The notes under the pieces: model-generated
The model's database searches: none
What the model was told of the DNA's origin: nothing
What the model saw: the letters and a program-made list of their open reading frames with translations, nothing else
Source: Futiania mangrovi
GTDB taxonomy: Bacteria; Pseudomonadota; Alphaproteobacteria; Futianiales; Futianiaceae
Assembly (NCBI RefSeq): GCF_024158125.1
Contig: NZ_JAMZFT010000003.1
Location: 62,001-126,000, forward strand
Direction of reading: 5' to 3'
DNA length: 64,000 nucleotides
Made by a program: the position numbers and the translations under genes
Shown here: positions 25,868 to 35,019 of the stretch, piece by piece
Layout of the letters: each line of letters starts with the position of its first letter
Numbering within the stretch: position 1 is the first letter of the stretch

Positions 25868-26839
25868 ATGACCATCGAACCCGAAATCTCGGACAGCGAC
25901 GCCACGCGGCGTGCGGAGGCCGCACGCGCGAGGGACGCGGCGGACAATCGCGAGCGTCTCGTCGCCATCGGCCAGATGTGTGTGGCGGTGATCCTGTTTT
26001 CCGCCCTCGACGCCACCGCAAAGGTGCTTGTCTATCCGGGCGGCGGCTTCTTCGAGCAGACGCTGCCGCCCGCGCAGGTCGTGTGGATGCGCTTCACGGT
26101 CCACATCGTGCTGGCCGCAATGATACTGGGCGTGAGCAGCGGCCGGTCCTTCCTGCAGGCGCGCCATCCGTGGCTGCAGTTGCTGCGGTCGTGCTTCATG
26201 CTGGGCGCGACCTTCTTCAACTTCCAGGCCGTGCAGTACCTGCAGCTGTCGCAAACGGTGTCGATCTTCTTCGCCGCGCCGCTGCTGGTGGCCGCCCTCT
26301 CCGGCCCGATCCTCGGCGAATGGATCGGCCCGCGCCGCCTGATGGCGGTCGTCACGGGCTTCATCGGGGTGCTGATCGTCACCCGGCCCGGCACGGAAGG
26401 CATGCACTGGGCGATGCTCTTCTCCCTCGGCGCGGCGATGTCGCTCACCTGCTACAACATCGCGACGCGCTGGCTCGTCGGGCGGGACACGACGGAGGTC
26501 ACGTTCTTCTATTCCGCGCTCGCGGGCATGGTCTTGTTCGCGCCGGTCGGCTTCAGCGCCTGGCAGATGCCGGAGAGCGCGCTGCAATGGGGCCTGTTGA
26601 TGGTGCCGGGCGTGCTCGGCATGACCGGGCATTACATCTACATCCTGGCGCACCGGCACGTGCCGGCCCCGATCATCGCACCCTACATGTACAGCCAGAT
26701 CGTCTGGATGATCGGGCTCGGCTACCTGCTCTTCGGCGACGTGCCGGACGTCTGGACCGCGGTCGGGGCCAGCGTGATCGTGGCGAGCGGCCTCTACCTG
26801 CTGCACCGGTCGCGCGACCCGATGGGACGGCGGCGCTGA
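25868..26839 (+). CDS. DMT (EamA) family transporter
   Basis: Ten-helix drug/metabolite transporter, 323 residues, with a hydrophilic Arg/Glu-rich N-terminal tail of about 35 residues. Two EamA repeats are visible; each ends in a turn such as GEWIGPRRLMAVVTGFIGVL or FGDVPDVWTAVGASVIVASG. It resembles the first DMT gene (10005-10958) in layout, for example the shared GDxPDVWT motif. Substrate unknown. The ATG at 25868 has no striking ribosome site. Confidence 0.92.
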   Translation: MTIEPEISDSDATRRAEAARARDAADNRERLVAIGQMCVAVILFSALDATAKVLVYPGGGFFEQTLPPAQVVWMRFTVHIVLAAMILGVSSGRSFLQARHPWLQLLRSCFMLGATFFNFQAVQYLQLSQTVSIFFAAPLLVAALSGPILGEWIGPRRLMAVVTGFIGVLIVTRPGTEGMHWAMLFSLGAAMSLTCYNIATRWLVGRDTTEVTFFYSALAGMVLFAPVGFSAWQMPESALQWGLLMVPGVLGMTGHYIYILAHRHVPAPIIAPYMYSQIVWMIGLGYLLFGDVPDVWTAVGASVIVASGLYLLHRSRDPMGRRR

Positions 26840-26929
26840 CTCCCATTGCCAAACCCCGCGCGCGGGATCATCTCTAAAGAGCCGTTTGCCGCCCACGGAC
26901 ATCCAGGGCGGTTTGGGGTTATCACGAAA

Positions 26930-27211
26930 ATGCCGAGGACCTTGATTGCCGCGAGCCTCCTCACGGGGCTGACGCTCGGGCACACTCATGCCGCCACCCT
27001 ATCCAACATCAACGTGCCCACGTCCGGGCCGCAATGCACGCAGGCGGTCACGGACGCCCGCGCCATGCTGACGGGAGCAGCCGTGGCGGAAAAGACCCGC
27101 ACAAGCGCGGCCCAGCGCATCGACACTGCGGAAACCAAGTGCAAGTCCGGCGACTTCGCTGCCGCCAACCGCGACCTGACCGTCGCTCGGACCCTGCTCA
27201 CGGGCGAATAG
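26930..27211 (+). CDS. Small exported protein
   Basis: A 93-residue product with a signal peptide (PRTLIAASLLTGLTLGHTHA), leaving a mature helical domain of about 72 residues with two cysteines (GPQCTQ and ETKCKSG) that could form one disulfide. No family is recognised. The ATG at 26930 is chosen because it opens the signal peptide; the open frame extends to 26846. Its gene sits between the DMT transporter and dgkA. Confidence 0.7.
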   Translation: MPRTLIAASLLTGLTLGHTHAATLSNINVPTSGPQCTQAVTDARAMLTGAAVAEKTRTSAAQRIDTAETKCKSGDFAAANRDLTVARTLLTGE

Positions 27212-27322
27212 GCCGCCGTGCAGCGGACGCCCGCGCCCCGCCTCTTGCTGCGATAGACGGACGGGGCGCGGTTTCCTATCCTCCCCTCAGTGATTCAGTA
27301 TCGGCAGAAGGCAGCCAGCGCC

Positions 27323-27715
27323 ATGAGTACGGACCCCGCCGAACGCCTTCAGCAGAAACCCACCGGCCCGCGCCGGCTGTTCAATTCCCTCGGCTACTCC
27401 ATCAATGGCCTGCGCTATGCGATCCGGCGGGAGCCGGCGTTCCAGCAGCAGCTGATGCTGTTCGCCGCCGCCTATCCCGCCGCGCTATGGCTGACCGAGG
27501 ACCTGGTGCACTTCTTCGTGCTTATGGCGCCCCTGATCCTCGCCATCGTGGTCGAGCTTTTGAACACCGCCATCGAATGCCTGGCGGACCAGATCGACCG
27601 GGAGAAGCAGATCCTGCTCGGCGCGGCGAAGGATCTCGGCTCGGCGGCCGTGTTCATCTGCCTGCTGAGCGCGGGCATCTTCTGGTCCTACATGGTGGCG
27701 ACGCGGTTCCTCTGA
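27323..27715 (+). CDS. dgkA: Diacylglycerol kinase
   Basis: Small three-helix inner-membrane kinase of the DgkA family, 130 residues, which phosphorylates diacylglycerol and so recycles lipid released during membrane-derived oligosaccharide synthesis; some relatives act on undecaprenol. The family signature VVELLNTAIECLADQIDRE (about residues 77-95) contains the catalytic Glu and Asn. The start at 27323 fits family length. The gene converges with the acyl-CoA ligase. Confidence 0.95.
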   Translation: MSTDPAERLQQKPTGPRRLFNSLGYSINGLRYAIRREPAFQQQLMLFAAAYPAALWLTEDLVHFFVLMAPLILAIVVELLNTAIECLADQIDREKQILLGAAKDLGSAAVFICLLSAGIFWSYMVATRFL

Positions 27716-27752
27716 CGCGCCCCCGCAAAGGAGCCGCCTTCAGGCACCCCCT

Positions 27753-29504
27753 TCAGGCGCCCTTGTAGATCCGCGCGATCTCGGCATGCCGGCGCGTCGC
27801 GATCTGGGCGCGCTTGCGCTTCAGAGTCGGCGTGTATTCACCGGTTTCCACGGACATCGGCTCGCCCAGAACCTCGAACTTCTTGACCTGTTCCCAAGGC
27901 GGAAGACCGGCGTTCGCCTCGTCCACGGCCTTCTGCAGGATGGCACGAACCTCGTCCGGCGACGGCTCGTGCCCAAGCCGGTCGCGGATCGCCTCGACCA
28001 GCGGGAAGATCAAGGCGCCGGTGAACTTCTGCCCGTTGCCGACGATCACGACCTGCTCGATCACCGGATGGCAGATGAGCCGGTTCTCGATGGGCGCGGG
28101 CGCCACGTACTTGCCGGTCGAGAGCTTGAACAGCTCCTTCTTCCGGTCGGTGATGTAGAGGAAACCCTCGGCGTCCATGTGCCCGATGTCGCCGGTGTGG
28201 AACCAGCCGTCCTCCGTCATCACCTCCGCCGTCTGGTCGGGCATCCGGTAGTAGCCCTGCATCACGTTGGGGCCGCGCACCAGGATCTCCCCGTCGGGCG
28301 CGATCTGCACCTCGACTTGCGGCAGCGGCAGGCCGACGGACCCCGGGCGCAGCCGTTCGGGATCGTAGGTGGTGATGACGGGCGAGGTCTCGGTCAGGCC
28401 GTACCCCTCCCCCACGGGAATGCCAAGGGCGATGAAGAAGCGCGCGATCTCGGCCGAGAGCGCCGCCCCGCCCGAGGAGATGCCGCGGATGTTGCCACCC
28501 ATCGTCGCCCGCATCTTGGAGAAGACGAGCCGGTCGGCGATCCGGTGGGCGAGGCCGCCGCCCTTCTCCACGTCGTAGCGGTGCGCGACCTTCAGCGCCC
28601 AGCGGCCGAGCGCGCCCTTCACGCCCCTGGCCGCGCCGACCCTGGTGTGGATCGCGCCGTAGACCTTCTCCAGCAGCCGCGGCACGGTCGCGAAATGCAC
28701 GGGCCGGACGTGCTGGATGTCTTCCAGGAGATTGTCGGTGTTGGGCACGATGAACACATGCGCGCCTAGCTGGAGATAGGAGTAGATCACCCCGTGCTCG
28801 TAGATGTGGGCATAGGGCAGGAAGGACAGCATCCGGTCGCCGGGCTTGCCGCCGCGCGCGCTGAAGGCGCGGGTCTGCGAGGCGAGGATGGAGAAGGCGA
28901 GGTTGCGGTGCGTCAGCATCACGCCCTTGGGCACGCCCGTCGTGCCGGAGGTGTAGGTGATCGAGGCGAGGTCGTCCGGCATGACGGCAGCGCGCAGGCG
29001 CTCGAAGAGCCCCGGCTCGGCCTTCGCCAGGTGCGCCCCCTCCTTGCGGAAATCGGCAAGCGGCGTCATCTGCCCGTGCCAGGCCCCATCGAAGCCCACG
29101 ACGTCGAGGCCGGGAAAATCGCCGATGAAAGCGCCCGACGACTGCCACAGCCCGTCGGTGGAGACGAACAGAACCTTCGCGCCCGAATGCTGCAGGATGT
29201 AGCGGATCTGGTCGGCCGGCTGGGTCGCGTAGATCGGCACGGAGACGGCGCCGATGGACAGGATGGCGAGGTCGGCCAGCAGCCACTCGGTCCGGTTCTC
29301 GGAGTGCAGGCATACGCGGTCGCCGTGGCGTACCCCGCGCGCATGCAGGCCAAGGGCGATCTCGGCAACCGCGGTGCGGAAATCGGCGACCGTCGTATCA
29401 CGCCATTCCCGCCCGTAGCGGCAGGAAACGGCGACGCCGCCCGCGCACTTTTCAAGCCCCTCTTCTGCCAGAGCGGGCAAGGTCGTCTCGGCATCGATCT
29501 TCAT
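27753..29504 (-). CDS. Long-chain acyl-CoA synthetase (AMP-binding)
   Basis: A 583-residue adenylate-forming ligase that activates fatty or other carboxylic acids to CoA thioesters in the cytosol or at the inner membrane. The P-loop ITYTSGTTGVPKGVMLTHRN, the GYGLTETSPVITT motif, DGWFHTGDIGHMD and a C-terminal lysine region (TPTLKRKRAQ) are all present, as in bacterial FadD-like and fungal Faa-like ligases. Chain-length preference cannot be read. The ATG at 29504 yields MKIDAETTLP. Upstream on the minus strand a TATACT lies in the shared 253-base region with the universal stress gene. Confidence 0.93.
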   Translation of the reverse strand: MKIDAETTLPALAEEGLEKCAGGVAVSCRYGREWRDTTVADFRTAVAEIALGLHARGVRHGDRVCLHSENRTEWLLADLAILSIGAVSVPIYATQPADQIRYILQHSGAKVLFVSTDGLWQSSGAFIGDFPGLDVVGFDGAWHGQMTPLADFRKEGAHLAKAEPGLFERLRAAVMPDDLASITYTSGTTGVPKGVMLTHRNLAFSILASQTRAFSARGGKPGDRMLSFLPYAHIYEHGVIYSYLQLGAHVFIVPNTDNLLEDIQHVRPVHFATVPRLLEKVYGAIHTRVGAARGVKGALGRWALKVAHRYDVEKGGGLAHRIADRLVFSKMRATMGGNIRGISSGGAALSAEIARFFIALGIPVGEGYGLTETSPVITTYDPERLRPGSVGLPLPQVEVQIAPDGEILVRGPNVMQGYYRMPDQTAEVMTEDGWFHTGDIGHMDAEGFLYITDRKKELFKLSTGKYVAPAPIENRLICHPVIEQVVIVGNGQKFTGALIFPLVEAIRDRLGHEPSPDEVRAILQKAVDEANAGLPPWEQVKKFEVLGEPMSVETGEYTPTLKRKRAQIATRRHAEIARIYKGA

Positions 29505-29632
29505 ACGCCCTCCCGGGACACCACGCCTGGCGGCGGCTCTTTCTCCGCCTGTTTTTTTAACGCCTTAGCGGAGTATAGATGCAGCCTCCAAGCGCACAAG
29601 TGGCAGCCATGCGCACGCCATGCCGCGGCAAC

Positions 29633-29646
29633 TTGACCGGGATCAA
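29633..29646. promoter_or_regulatory. FNR/FixK-type box (TTGAC-N4-ATCAA)
   Basis: TTGACCGGGATCAA matches the FnrL/FixK consensus TTGAT-N4-ATCAA with one change. It lies 111 bases upstream of the universal stress protein ATG, in the 253-base region that also carries the promoter of the acyl-CoA ligase. Direction suggests control of the stress gene by low oxygen. Confidence 0.55.
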
Positions 29647-29757
29647 TGCCGGCGCGCTAAACTGGGCGCCAGTGTTCCATGAACGCGAACACACCGAACG
29701 ACCGCGCGCGGGGATCGGCCCGCAGTGCGGCTGGGATGCCGGAGGAGGCCTGAGCCC

Positions 29758-30624
29758 ATGCCCTTCAAGAACCTGATCCACGTGATCGACCCGGATACCG
29801 CGGCGGGAAGCGCCGCCGCCTATGCCGCGGGCCTTGCCCGGGCGCACCAGGCCCACCTCACGGGCCTCGTAATCGAACTGGAACCGGGCATGCCGGTACA
29901 CGCGAGCGCATCTGTCGCCGTCGCGGCGGGCCTGACCGAGGTCGACATGCGCCTGTGGGAACAGATGCAGGAGCGCGAGAAGGAGCGCGCGGAGAAGGCC
30001 GCCGAAGCCTTCAAGGGTGCGGTCGACAGCGCCGACCTCTCCGTCGAGGTGCGCCGGCACGTCGCGACCGGCGGCGACATGCCCGACGTGGTTGCCGTGA
30101 ACGCCCGCCATGCCGACGTGTCGATCCTGCCCGCACCGCGCGACCGCGACGATTTCCTCGGCCGCGAGGTGATCGAGGAGACGCTCTTCTCCTCCGGCCG
30201 CCCCGTGATCGTCGTGCCCGAGGGCTCGAGCGCGGCGGCCGACGCGAAGACCGTCGTGATCGGCTGGGACGGCGGGCGCGAGGCAGCACGCGCCGTCAAC
30301 GACGCGATGCCGATTCTGGAAAAGGCGCAGACGGTCTATGTGGTCACCATCGACGCGCAGGCAACGCGCGACGGCGTCGGCGCGGACCCGGGCGCGGACA
30401 TCTCCACCCACCTCGCCCGGCATGGCGTCAAGGTGACGCTGGAGCACCGGGAGTCGAGCGGGCTCTCCATCGGGGAGGCGCTGGCCGAGGCCGCCAAGGG
30501 CCTCGGCGCGGATATCGTGGTGATGGGTGGCTACGGCCACTCGCGCATGCGGCAGATGATCCTCGGCGGGACCACCCGCACGCTGCTCGACATGCCGCCG
30601 CTGCCGGTCTTCCTGTCGCACTGA
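29758..30624 (+). CDS. Universal stress protein, tandem UspA domains
   Basis: A 288-residue protein with two Usp domains (about 1-155 and 160-285). The second has the nucleotide-binding pattern GADIVVMGGYGHSRMRQMIL followed by GGTTRTLL; the first is degenerate at that site (PAPRDRDDFLGREV). Tandem Usp proteins are induced by oxygen limitation or stationary phase in many proteobacteria. The ATG at 29758 follows GGAGGAGG. An FNR/FixK-type box lies upstream, in line with oxygen control. Confidence 0.93.
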   Translation: MPFKNLIHVIDPDTAAGSAAAYAAGLARAHQAHLTGLVIELEPGMPVHASASVAVAAGLTEVDMRLWEQMQEREKERAEKAAEAFKGAVDSADLSVEVRRHVATGGDMPDVVAVNARHADVSILPAPRDRDDFLGREVIEETLFSSGRPVIVVPEGSSAAADAKTVVIGWDGGREAARAVNDAMPILEKAQTVYVVTIDAQATRDGVGADPGADISTHLARHGVKVTLEHRESSGLSIGEALAEAAKGLGADIVVMGGYGHSRMRQMILGGTTRTLLDMPPLPVFLSH

Positions 30625-30655
30625 AGACCGGCCACGCGGACGGCGCGGGCGCGCC

Positions 30656-31408
30656 TCAGATTGTGCGCCCGCCGTCGACCGGCAGGATCACGCCGGTCAG
30701 GAACGCGGCCTCGTCGCTGCCCAGGAACACGGCCGCCGTCGCGATGTCGGCGGCCGTCGCCATGCGGCCGAGCGGGATCGTGGCGATGAACTTCGCGCGG
30801 TTCTCGGGCGTATCGGGCACGCCCATGAAGTTCTCCAGAAGCGCCGTCTCGCCCATCACCGGCGCGATGCAGTTGACGCGCACCTTGTCGGGGGCAAGCT
30901 CGACCGCGAGCGACTTCGACAGCAGGTTCGCCGCGCCCTTGGACGCATTGTACCAGGTGAGGCCCGGACGCGGACGGATGCCCGCGGTCGATCCGACGTT
31001 GAGGATCACGCCGCCGCCCGCCTTGCGGAACACGGGCAATGCTGCATGCACCGCGTGGTAGATGGCCTTAACGTTCACCGCGAAGATGCGGTCGAATTCT
31101 TCCTCGCCCACGTCCATCAGCGGCTGGTTGCGGTGCGTGATGCCGGCATTGTTGATGACGATGTCGAGCCCGCCGAACGCATCGACGGCGGCGTCGACCA
31201 TCGCCTTGACCTGGTCGCCCTTCGACACGTCGCAGGTGACGGCGCGGGCGTTGGCGCCCAGGCGGCTGGCCACCGCCTCCGCCGCGTCGCCGCGGATGTC
31301 GGCGACGATGACCTTTGCGCCCTCCGCCACGTAGCGTTCCGAGATCCCGGCGCCGAAGCCCGATCCGCCGCCGGTGACGATGGCGACCTTCCCTTCAAGA
31401 CGGCCCAT
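30656..31408 (-). CDS. SDR family oxidoreductase (3-oxoacyl-ACP reductase-like)
   Basis: Classical short-chain dehydrogenase, 250 residues: cofactor motif TGGGSGFGAGISERY, NNAG, and catalytic set NVGSTAGI with Tyr and Lys in WYNASKGAAN. The C-terminus VDGGRTI is typical of FabG-like and glucose 1-dehydrogenase-type SDRs. Substrate unknown. The 245 bases upstream separate it from the divergent acyl-CoA dehydrogenase; ACAATTGT there is a small palindrome. Confidence 0.92.
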   Translation of the reverse strand: MGRLEGKVAIVTGGGSGFGAGISERYVAEGAKVIVADIRGDAAEAVASRLGANARAVTCDVSKGDQVKAMVDAAVDAFGGLDIVINNAGITHRNQPLMDVGEEEFDRIFAVNVKAIYHAVHAALPVFRKAGGGVILNVGSTAGIRPRPGLTWYNASKGAANLLSKSLAVELAPDKVRVNCIAPVMGETALLENFMGVPDTPENRAKFIATIPLGRMATAADIATAAVFLGSDEAAFLTGVILPVDGGRTI

Positions 31409-31653
31409 GGGTCTTTTCCCTCCCGTTTTCTTGCTCGTTCCGTTGTGTCTTCCGAAGCGCGCGAGCGCGCACCCCGCGATATGAGCGCAGTGTGGCGCAA
31501 GCCCCCCGCTCCTGTCGCCCCCCAAAGCCGCGCACCGGCTCAAGCCAGCCTTGCAGGCCGGAGAACTGGACAATTGTGCCCCGCGTCCTGTTTTCTGTCG
31601 CGCGGTCCGGACAAATGAACAGCAGGGCCCGCGCTCTTGAAGAGGGATTGCCG

Positions 31654-32832
31654 ATGACTGACGCCTTCGACCGTTTCGAGGATGACGAGGAGATCGCTCA
31701 GATCCGCAAGGCAGTGCGCGATCTCTGCGCGCGCTACCCCGGCGCCTACTGGCGCGAGCTGGACCGCAAGCGCGCCTATCCGACGGAGTTCGTGAAGGCG
31801 ATCTCGGACGCGGGCTACCTCGCCGCCCTGATCCCGGAGGAGTACGGCGGCTCCGGCCTGCCGCTGAAGGCGGCCTCGGCGATCCTGGAGGAAATCCACG
31901 CCACGGGCTGCAACGGGGCGGCCGCGCACGCGCAGATGTACACCATGGGCACGGTGCTGCGGCACGGCAGCGAGGAACAGAAGCGCCTCTATCTGCCCAA
32001 GATCGCGAGCGGGGAGTTGCGGCTGCAGGCCTTCGGCGTGACCGAGCCGACGGCGGGCACGGATACGCTGTCGCTCAAGACCACCGCCGTGCGCGACGGC
32101 GACGAATATGTCGTCAACGGGCAGAAGATCTGGACCAGCCGGGCAGAACATTCCGACCTGATGCTGCTGCTCGCCCGCACCACGCCGCGCGACAAGGTCG
32201 CAAAGCGGACGGAGGGGCTGTCGGTCTTCCTCATCGACATGCGCGAGGCGGCACCCGGCGCGCTCGACATCCGCCCGATCGCGACGATGATCAACCACTC
32301 CACGACGGAGGTGTTCTTCAACGACCTGCGCATCCCGGCGTCGAGCCTGATCGGCGAGGAAGGCAAGGGCTTCCGCTACATCCTCGACGGCATGAACGCC
32401 GAGCGCATCCTGATCGCGTCCGAGTGCCTGGGCGACGCGCGCTGGTTCATCGAGAAGTCGACGGCCTATGCCAAGGAGCGGGTGCTGTTCAACCGCCCCA
32501 TCGGCCAGAACCAGGGCGTGCAGTTCCCCATCGCGCGCAATTATGTCGATTACACCGCGGCAAAGCTGATGGTGGCGCGCGCCGCCGACCTGTTCGACCG
32601 GGGCATCCCGTGCGGGGCGGAGGCGAACATGGCCAAGCTGCAAGCATCCGAAGCCTCGTGGAAGGCCGCCGACACCTGCCTGCAGACGCATGGCGGCTTC
32701 GGCTTCGCGGAGGAATACGACGTGGAGCGCAAGTTCCGCGAGACGCGCCTCTACCAGATCGCGCCGATCTCGACGAACATGATCCTGTCGTTCGTGGGCG
32801 AGCACGTGCTCGGCCTGCCGCGATCGTTCTAG
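31654..32832 (+). CDS. Acyl-CoA dehydrogenase
   Basis: Flavin-dependent acyl-CoA dehydrogenase of 392 residues, catalysing alpha,beta-dehydrogenation of an acyl-CoA with electrons passed to ETF. It has the three-domain layout: helical N-domain, beta domain with FGVTEPTAGTDTLSLKT and GQKIWTSRAEHSD, and helical C-domain with RPIGQNQGVQFPIA and QTHGGFGFAEEYDVER. The catalytic residue and chain specificity are not assignable by eye. The next gene begins 13 bases later, suggesting one operon with the MaoC-like hydratase. Confidence 0.94.
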   Translation: MTDAFDRFEDDEEIAQIRKAVRDLCARYPGAYWRELDRKRAYPTEFVKAISDAGYLAALIPEEYGGSGLPLKAASAILEEIHATGCNGAAAHAQMYTMGTVLRHGSEEQKRLYLPKIASGELRLQAFGVTEPTAGTDTLSLKTTAVRDGDEYVVNGQKIWTSRAEHSDLMLLLARTTPRDKVAKRTEGLSVFLIDMREAAPGALDIRPIATMINHSTTEVFFNDLRIPASSLIGEEGKGFRYILDGMNAERILIASECLGDARWFIEKSTAYAKERVLFNRPIGQNQGVQFPIARNYVDYTAAKLMVARAADLFDRGIPCGAEANMAKLQASEASWKAADTCLQTHGGFGFAEEYDVERKFRETRLYQIAPISTNMILSFVGEHVLGLPRSF

Positions 32833-32845
32833 GGAGACTCTGACC

Positions 32846-33709
32846 ATGGCCGGGACCGAATGGGACGCATGGATCGGGGGCGAGCGGGCGATCCGCGAAA
32901 CGCTCTCGGCCGTGCCCGCGGAACGCATGGCGGCGACGCTCGACAGCCTCGGCGCGGACCATCCGCTCGGACCGGGCGACGGGCTGCCCGCGCTGTGGCA
33001 CTGGCTCTATTTCGTGCCCGCGGTGCCGCTCTCGAAGACGGGCCGCGACGGGCACCCGGAACGCGGCGACTTCCTGCCGCCCGTCCCCCTGCCCCGGCGC
33101 ATGTTCGCGGGCGCGCGCTACGACTTCCGCGCGCCGCTGCGGCTCGGCGCGGAGGCGGTGCAGACGTCGCGCATCCGCGACGTGACGGAGAAGACGGGCC
33201 GGTCCGGGCACCTCGTCTTCGTGTCGGTGGTCAACGAGTTCAGCCAGGACGGCAAGGTCTGCGTCGTGGAGGAGCAGGACATCGTCTACCGGGAGGATCC
33301 GGGCCAGCAGGCAGGCGCGAAGCCTGCCCCCGCGCCCGCACCGGACGTGCCCCTGGCGCTGTGGGAGGACCGCGCGACGCCCGGCGAGGTGATGCTGTTC
33401 CGCTATTCCGCCGTCACCTTCAACAGCCACCGCATCCACTACGACCTCGCCTATGCGACGGGGGTGGAGGGTTATGACGGCCTCGTGGTGCACGGGCCGC
33501 TGACCGCGAGCCTGCTGGCCGAGGCCGCGCAGAAGCGTGCGGATGGGCCGCTCACGGGCTTCTCCTTCCGCGGCGTCTCGCCGCTGACCCACGGCACCGA
33601 GATCGCGCTGCGCGGGATCGGCACGGGCGAGCCGGGGCGCATCGCGCTGGAGGCGCGCGTCGCGGAAACCGGCCGCCTGGTGATGTCGGCGGAGGCGCGG
33701 TTCGGCTGA
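32846..33709 (+). CDS. MaoC/HTD2-like double-hotdog hydratase (mesaconyl-C4-CoA hydratase type)
   Basis: A 287-residue protein with two hotdog halves, as in mesaconyl-C4-CoA hydratase and mitochondrial HTD2-like dehydratases. The C-terminal half has the hydratase-2 motif RYSAVTFNSHRIHYDLAYAT followed by GVEGYDGLVVHGPLTASLL, with the catalytic Asp/His pair. It hydrates an enoyl-CoA, fitting the preceding acyl-CoA dehydrogenase 13 bases upstream. Whether it works on C4 dicarboxylic or longer substrates is unknown. Confidence 0.87.
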   Translation: MAGTEWDAWIGGERAIRETLSAVPAERMAATLDSLGADHPLGPGDGLPALWHWLYFVPAVPLSKTGRDGHPERGDFLPPVPLPRRMFAGARYDFRAPLRLGAEAVQTSRIRDVTEKTGRSGHLVFVSVVNEFSQDGKVCVVEEQDIVYREDPGQQAGAKPAPAPAPDVPLALWEDRATPGEVMLFRYSAVTFNSHRIHYDLAYATGVEGYDGLVVHGPLTASLLAEAAQKRADGPLTGFSFRGVSPLTHGTEIALRGIGTGEPGRIALEARVAETGRLVMSAEARFG

Positions 33710-33745
33710 GCCCCGCGCCCCCGGCCTTCGTGGTCAAGGCCCCAA

Positions 33746-34870
33746 TCAGGGAATGATGACGTGGCGCACCGTCTCGCCGTCGGCGAGGCGGTCGAAGGCG
33801 GCGTTGATGCCGTCGAGGTCACCCGTGCTCGTCAGCAGCCGGTCCACGGGAAGCTTCCCCATCCGGTAAAGGTTCATGTAGCGCGGAAGGTCGCGCGTCG
33901 GGATGCAGCTTCCGATGTAGCTGCCCTTCACCGTGCGCTCCTCCGCCACCAGGCTCACCTGCTGGAAGGAGATGTTGTGCGCCGGGTTGGCGAGACCCGC
34001 CGTCACCGTGCTGCCGCCGCGCCTCGTGATCCTGTAGGCAAGCTCGAACGCCTTGACCGAGCCCGCCATCTCGAAGGCGTGGTCGACGCCGCCGCCGGTG
34101 GCCTTGCGCACGTCGTCGGCGCACGCCGGGTCGGCCGCGTTGAAGGCATGCGTCGCGCCCAGCTCCTTCGCAAACCGCAGCTTGTCCTCGGAGAGGTCGA
34201 CGGCCACGATCTGCGAAGCGCCCGAGGCGACCGCGCCCAGCAGCGAGGAGAGTCCCACGCCGCCGAGGCCCACGACCGCGACCGACTGGCCCGGCGAGAC
34301 CTTGCCCGTATTGACGACCGCGCCAACGCCCGTCAGCACCGCGCATCCAAAGAGCGCGGCCTTCTCCAGCGGGAAGTCGGGGTCGATGCGCACCACCGAA
34401 TGGCGCGACATCACCGCATAGTCCGCGAAGGCAGACACGCCGACATGATGATAGACGTCGTGGCCGTCCTGGTGCAGGCGGTGGACGCCGCCGAGCAGCG
34501 TGCCCGCGCCGTTCGCCGCCGCGCCCGGCTCGCACAACGCGGGGCGCCCCTCGGCGCACGGCAGGCAATGGCCGCAGGACGGCATGAAGATCATCACGAC
34601 CTGGTCGCCGGCGACGAGATCCTCGACGCCCGGCCCCACCTTCTCGATCACGCCCGCAGCCTCGTGCCCCAGCACCATCGGAACGGGCCGCGGCCGGTCC
34701 CCGTTGATGACCGAGAGGTCGGAATGGCAGAGGCCGGCGGCGGCAATGCGCACCAGCACCTCGCCCGGCCCGGGGTCGTCCAGCGACACCGTCTCGATGG
34801 CCAGCGGTTTCGTCTCCACATAGGGCCGGGGCACCGGGCTTTCCTTCAGTATCGCCGCTCTGGTCTGCAT
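33746..34870 (-). CDS. Zinc-dependent alcohol dehydrogenase (class III-like MDR)
   Basis: Medium-chain dehydrogenase of 374 residues. Catalytic zinc ligands are in AGLCHSDLSVING and GHEAAGVIEKVG; four structural-zinc cysteines lie in SCGHCLPCAEGRPALC; the Rossmann motif is VVGLGGVGLSSLLG. It resembles NAD-dependent aryl-alcohol, S-(hydroxymethyl) or fatty-alcohol dehydrogenases; the substrate is open. The start ATG at 34870 opens MQTRAAIL, the usual beginning. It converges with the hydratase gene and is divergent from the acyl-CoA ligase/acetyltransferase. Confidence 0.93.
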   Translation of the reverse strand: MQTRAAILKESPVPRPYVETKPLAIETVSLDDPGPGEVLVRIAAAGLCHSDLSVINGDRPRPVPMVLGHEAAGVIEKVGPGVEDLVAGDQVVMIFMPSCGHCLPCAEGRPALCEPGAAANGAGTLLGGVHRLHQDGHDVYHHVGVSAFADYAVMSRHSVVRIDPDFPLEKAALFGCAVLTGVGAVVNTGKVSPGQSVAVVGLGGVGLSSLLGAVASGASQIVAVDLSEDKLRFAKELGATHAFNAADPACADDVRKATGGGVDHAFEMAGSVKAFELAYRITRRGGSTVTAGLANPAHNISFQQVSLVAEERTVKGSYIGSCIPTRDLPRYMNLYRMGKLPVDRLLTSTGDLDGINAAFDRLADGETVRHVIIP

Positions 34871-35019
34871 CCCTCGACGTAGCCTCCCGTTCTTTCATTC
34901 GTCATGGCTGTCTGGCAGGTTAGCGGAGAGCGCGGGGGCCGCGCCAGAGCCGGTGTGTCCGCTCCGGCATGCCTGCACAGCCCCGCATGCCTCGTCCGCC
35001 GTCATTCCCGGGAAGCCGC

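Noticed and set aside
29658-29663. TAAACT as the -10 of the Usp promoter
   Set aside because: It is only about 21 bases from the centre of the FNR-type box, too close for a class II promoter, so it was not annotated.
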